The notes beneath the pieces were generated by a model. It saw only the letters and a program-made list of their open reading frames with translations. It ran no database searches and was not told where the DNA came from. The position numbers and the translations under genes are program-made. A stretch of 15,761 bases of DNA, from contig JAZDLG010000065.1 of the NCBI GenBank assembly GCA_043802125.1, forward strand, positions 1 through 15,761, written 5' to 3'. Origin of the DNA: Phelpsiimicrobium sp043802125 (lineage in GTDB: Bacteria; Omnitrophota; Gorgyraeia; Velamenicoccales; Velamenicoccaceae). Below, piece by piece: positions 10,501 through 13,500 of the stretch; position 1 is the stretch's first letter, and each line of letters starts with the position of its first letter.

Positions 10501-13500
10501 TTCTTCTATGCGCTAGGTTATTCTGCGCAAGCCAAACTGATCGCGGATTGGCTTATACGCGAAATGTGGAACGGGACTTATTTTGAAACAGGCTATAGCG
10601 AAGGCACGATCAAAGATACGGTCAACGGTGAAAAACTGGATGCCCAGGCTTGGACACTTCTGTCTTTGGATGCCACAAGATCTCTGGCTGGTATTAATCC
10701 TCAGAATTACGTAAGTGCTTTGAATTATATAGCAGTTTTTGAAAAGACAGCCAACAGAGACGGTGCGCTTATCAAAGGATTTTCAAAAAATATCTATGCC
10801 GTTGATTCTGTTTGGGTTGAAGGCATGTCTTCTTATATATTAGCCCGCCATATCCTGGCTGATGAAGCGGCCTACGCTACCTATATGCCTGAGCTGGAAA
10901 AGATGAAGATCGGCGATCATGGCCTTTTGTTTGCCGTCGGTTTGCCGACCAGGGGCTGGCCGGAAAATTTCCGCTACGCGCACGCCGCGAGCACCGCCTG
11001 GGCTCTCTTTGCTAAAAACAAAGCCAACCCATTTGATCTGGCTTCATCGCCCCTATCGTTACAGCATGATTATATTAAGAAGGGTGAAGTTCGCGCCATC
11101 ATCTTTGATTATGATGGGACGATCGTCAATACGATAGCGATACTCCAAACGACCCTGATTCCTATTTTGGTTGAAATATATAAAGAAGTTTATGCCGGCC
11201 TACTTACAGAAAGCAAATTAAGGGAGTTGAGAGGGTTAGCAGAGATAACCGTCAAGGAAAAACTCGGCAGCCCTACCAAAGAAATGCTTCCCGGGATGAT
11301 CGCAGATATCGTAGAAAGCGTCGGCAAAGAAGGAAAATTAAAGCCTTTCACATCAGAGCGTGAATTGTATGAAAAATATTATTCAAGATACAGGGATGAG
11401 CGGGACGCGGCGATCTTGCAAACACCTAATGAATATTTGTTGACGCCGGAAGTCAAAGACGTGATCAAGAGGTTGGCCGCGGCATTCCCGCTGGCGATCG
11501 TCTCTGCCACTACGGAAAAAAAGCTCGTGATATTAAAAAATGCCGGGTTGGCCGAAGAATTCAGATATATCAAATTTTCTGAGAATGATGCCAAGGGGAA
11601 AATCAGGGCGCTCATTGAAACCATCAAAGATCTCAATGTCAAGCGCGAAGAAGTTGTGTTTGTGGACGATTCGTCTTATTTTATCAGGGAGTTGCTCCGG
11701 TATCCTGAACTCCGCGGCCTGCGGATCATTTGGAAGAATAATAATCCCGTCAACACGAATGAAAATAGGAATTGGCCGCAAGAATATACCATCGAAAGGT
11801 TAAGGGATCTATTGGTTTATCTACCGGGGCCATCCAGCTCGCCAAATTCTTTAGAATTTGGCGAAGCCTCGCCGAAGGCGGGCTCGCCGATAGAAGCGAA
11901 AAGTTTATCTGACATTATCAAAAATCCGTCCGGAGAATATTCCCTGCCGATAGATCCCGGGATCATTCAGCGCTATCGAGCACAGATCAACTGGTTTATG
12001 GACCGGCTCAAAAAATCAACGGCCGGCGTGCGCGGCACGACTATGGCGTTAATGGATAGCGAGTGGAAGAAGGATTTGTCCAACAAGGAGCCTGCCCAGC
12101 GGATCGCTTACCTTAATGAACGCTGGGAAAAAGTCAAGGCGGGCGAGGAAGAATCGCAGCAATTGCATCCATTCATCGTGGCTTTATTCGCGCAGGCGTA
12201 CGTCAACTATATCAAAAAGAACATCTCCGCAGAAAAGCATGGCATGTTTATCGGTTATGATGAAAGATTTTTCTCTTTGGAATATGCGGATATCGTCACC
12301 CGTGTATTGGTAGGTAACGGTTTGAGAGTGATGCGCGACGCAGACGGCTCGACACCCACCCCGGTCAGTTCGTACATCGGATATTACAGCGGCCTGGCAG
12401 GTTCAATGGAGATCACGTCGAGCCATAATCCGCCTTACCAGAACGGTATGAAGTCCGCGACCTATTACGGCGGCGTTGATACGGATGATATCTCAGATAT
12501 GATCGCCAAGGAAGTCGACCGGCTGTATAACTACGGACAGGGAAGCGGAGAAATCAGATTCGGTTCCTTAGCCGACGAAAAATTAATTTCGAGCGTCGAT
12601 GCCAAAATGATATTTTTCGATAATTATGTCAGAAGGCTATATCCTCCGCAGGCGATTGAAATGATCAAGCAGGCCATGGATCAAGGAGCGCGGTTTATCT
12701 TTGACGGCATCTGTGGCGTCGGCGGCAAGACCATGCGTTATTACCTGGAGCGTTTATTCGGTGATTATCCGTGGCAAGACAAGATCATTGTTATCAACGA
12801 TCAGCCTGATCCGACGATGAAAGGGATAGTGAAGCCGGATCCCAGTATTGTGGACACGCTCAAATATACCGGCGCCCTTGACAAATTAGCCGAGAACCCC
12901 GAGGTCTTGATCAGCGTTACCGCGGACATGGATGCTGACAGGATTGGGACCGCTGTTATTATTCCCGCCAGCGATATTGCCAAGGCCAAAAAGTTCGGCC
13001 TGGTTGTCAAAGAAGAGAAGGGCGTGAGCATTGTCTGCTTCACTCCCAATCAGATTTTCACCCTTATCGGTTATGAAAGGATGTTGCAGGTCAAAAACAG
13101 GATCGCGCAAGGCGCGCTGAACCCTGAGGATTTGCATTTGATGACGTCTATCCCGAGTTCGAAAATCGCCAAGGCTATGATCGAGAGCGTCGGCGGGACG
13201 CCGCACCTGTTAGCCGTCGGCTTCAAAAATTTGGGCCAAGAGGCTTTCAAAACGGAAGCCAACGAGCGCGCCGTCATCTTGATTTTAATGGAAGAGTCGG
13301 GCGGCGGCCAGATCGGCCTTGTAGGTGAGCGCGATAGCCGCGGGAGCGGTATCCATAAGGACAAAGACACCTGTGTGCTGGCGTTGGCCCTTTACGCGCT
13401 GACCTCAAAATTGTTCTTGAACGCCAGGAAGAATCTGGTCGATTTCTATATAAAGATGGCTGAGAATCTGGGCGGGTTGTTCTATTACGAAAGAGTCGAC

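Noticed and set aside
12801..13370. Overlapping minus-strand ORFs opposite the phosphohexomutase
   Set aside because: The plus frame contains the metal and sugar loops of the mutase; the reverse frames are mutual shadows.
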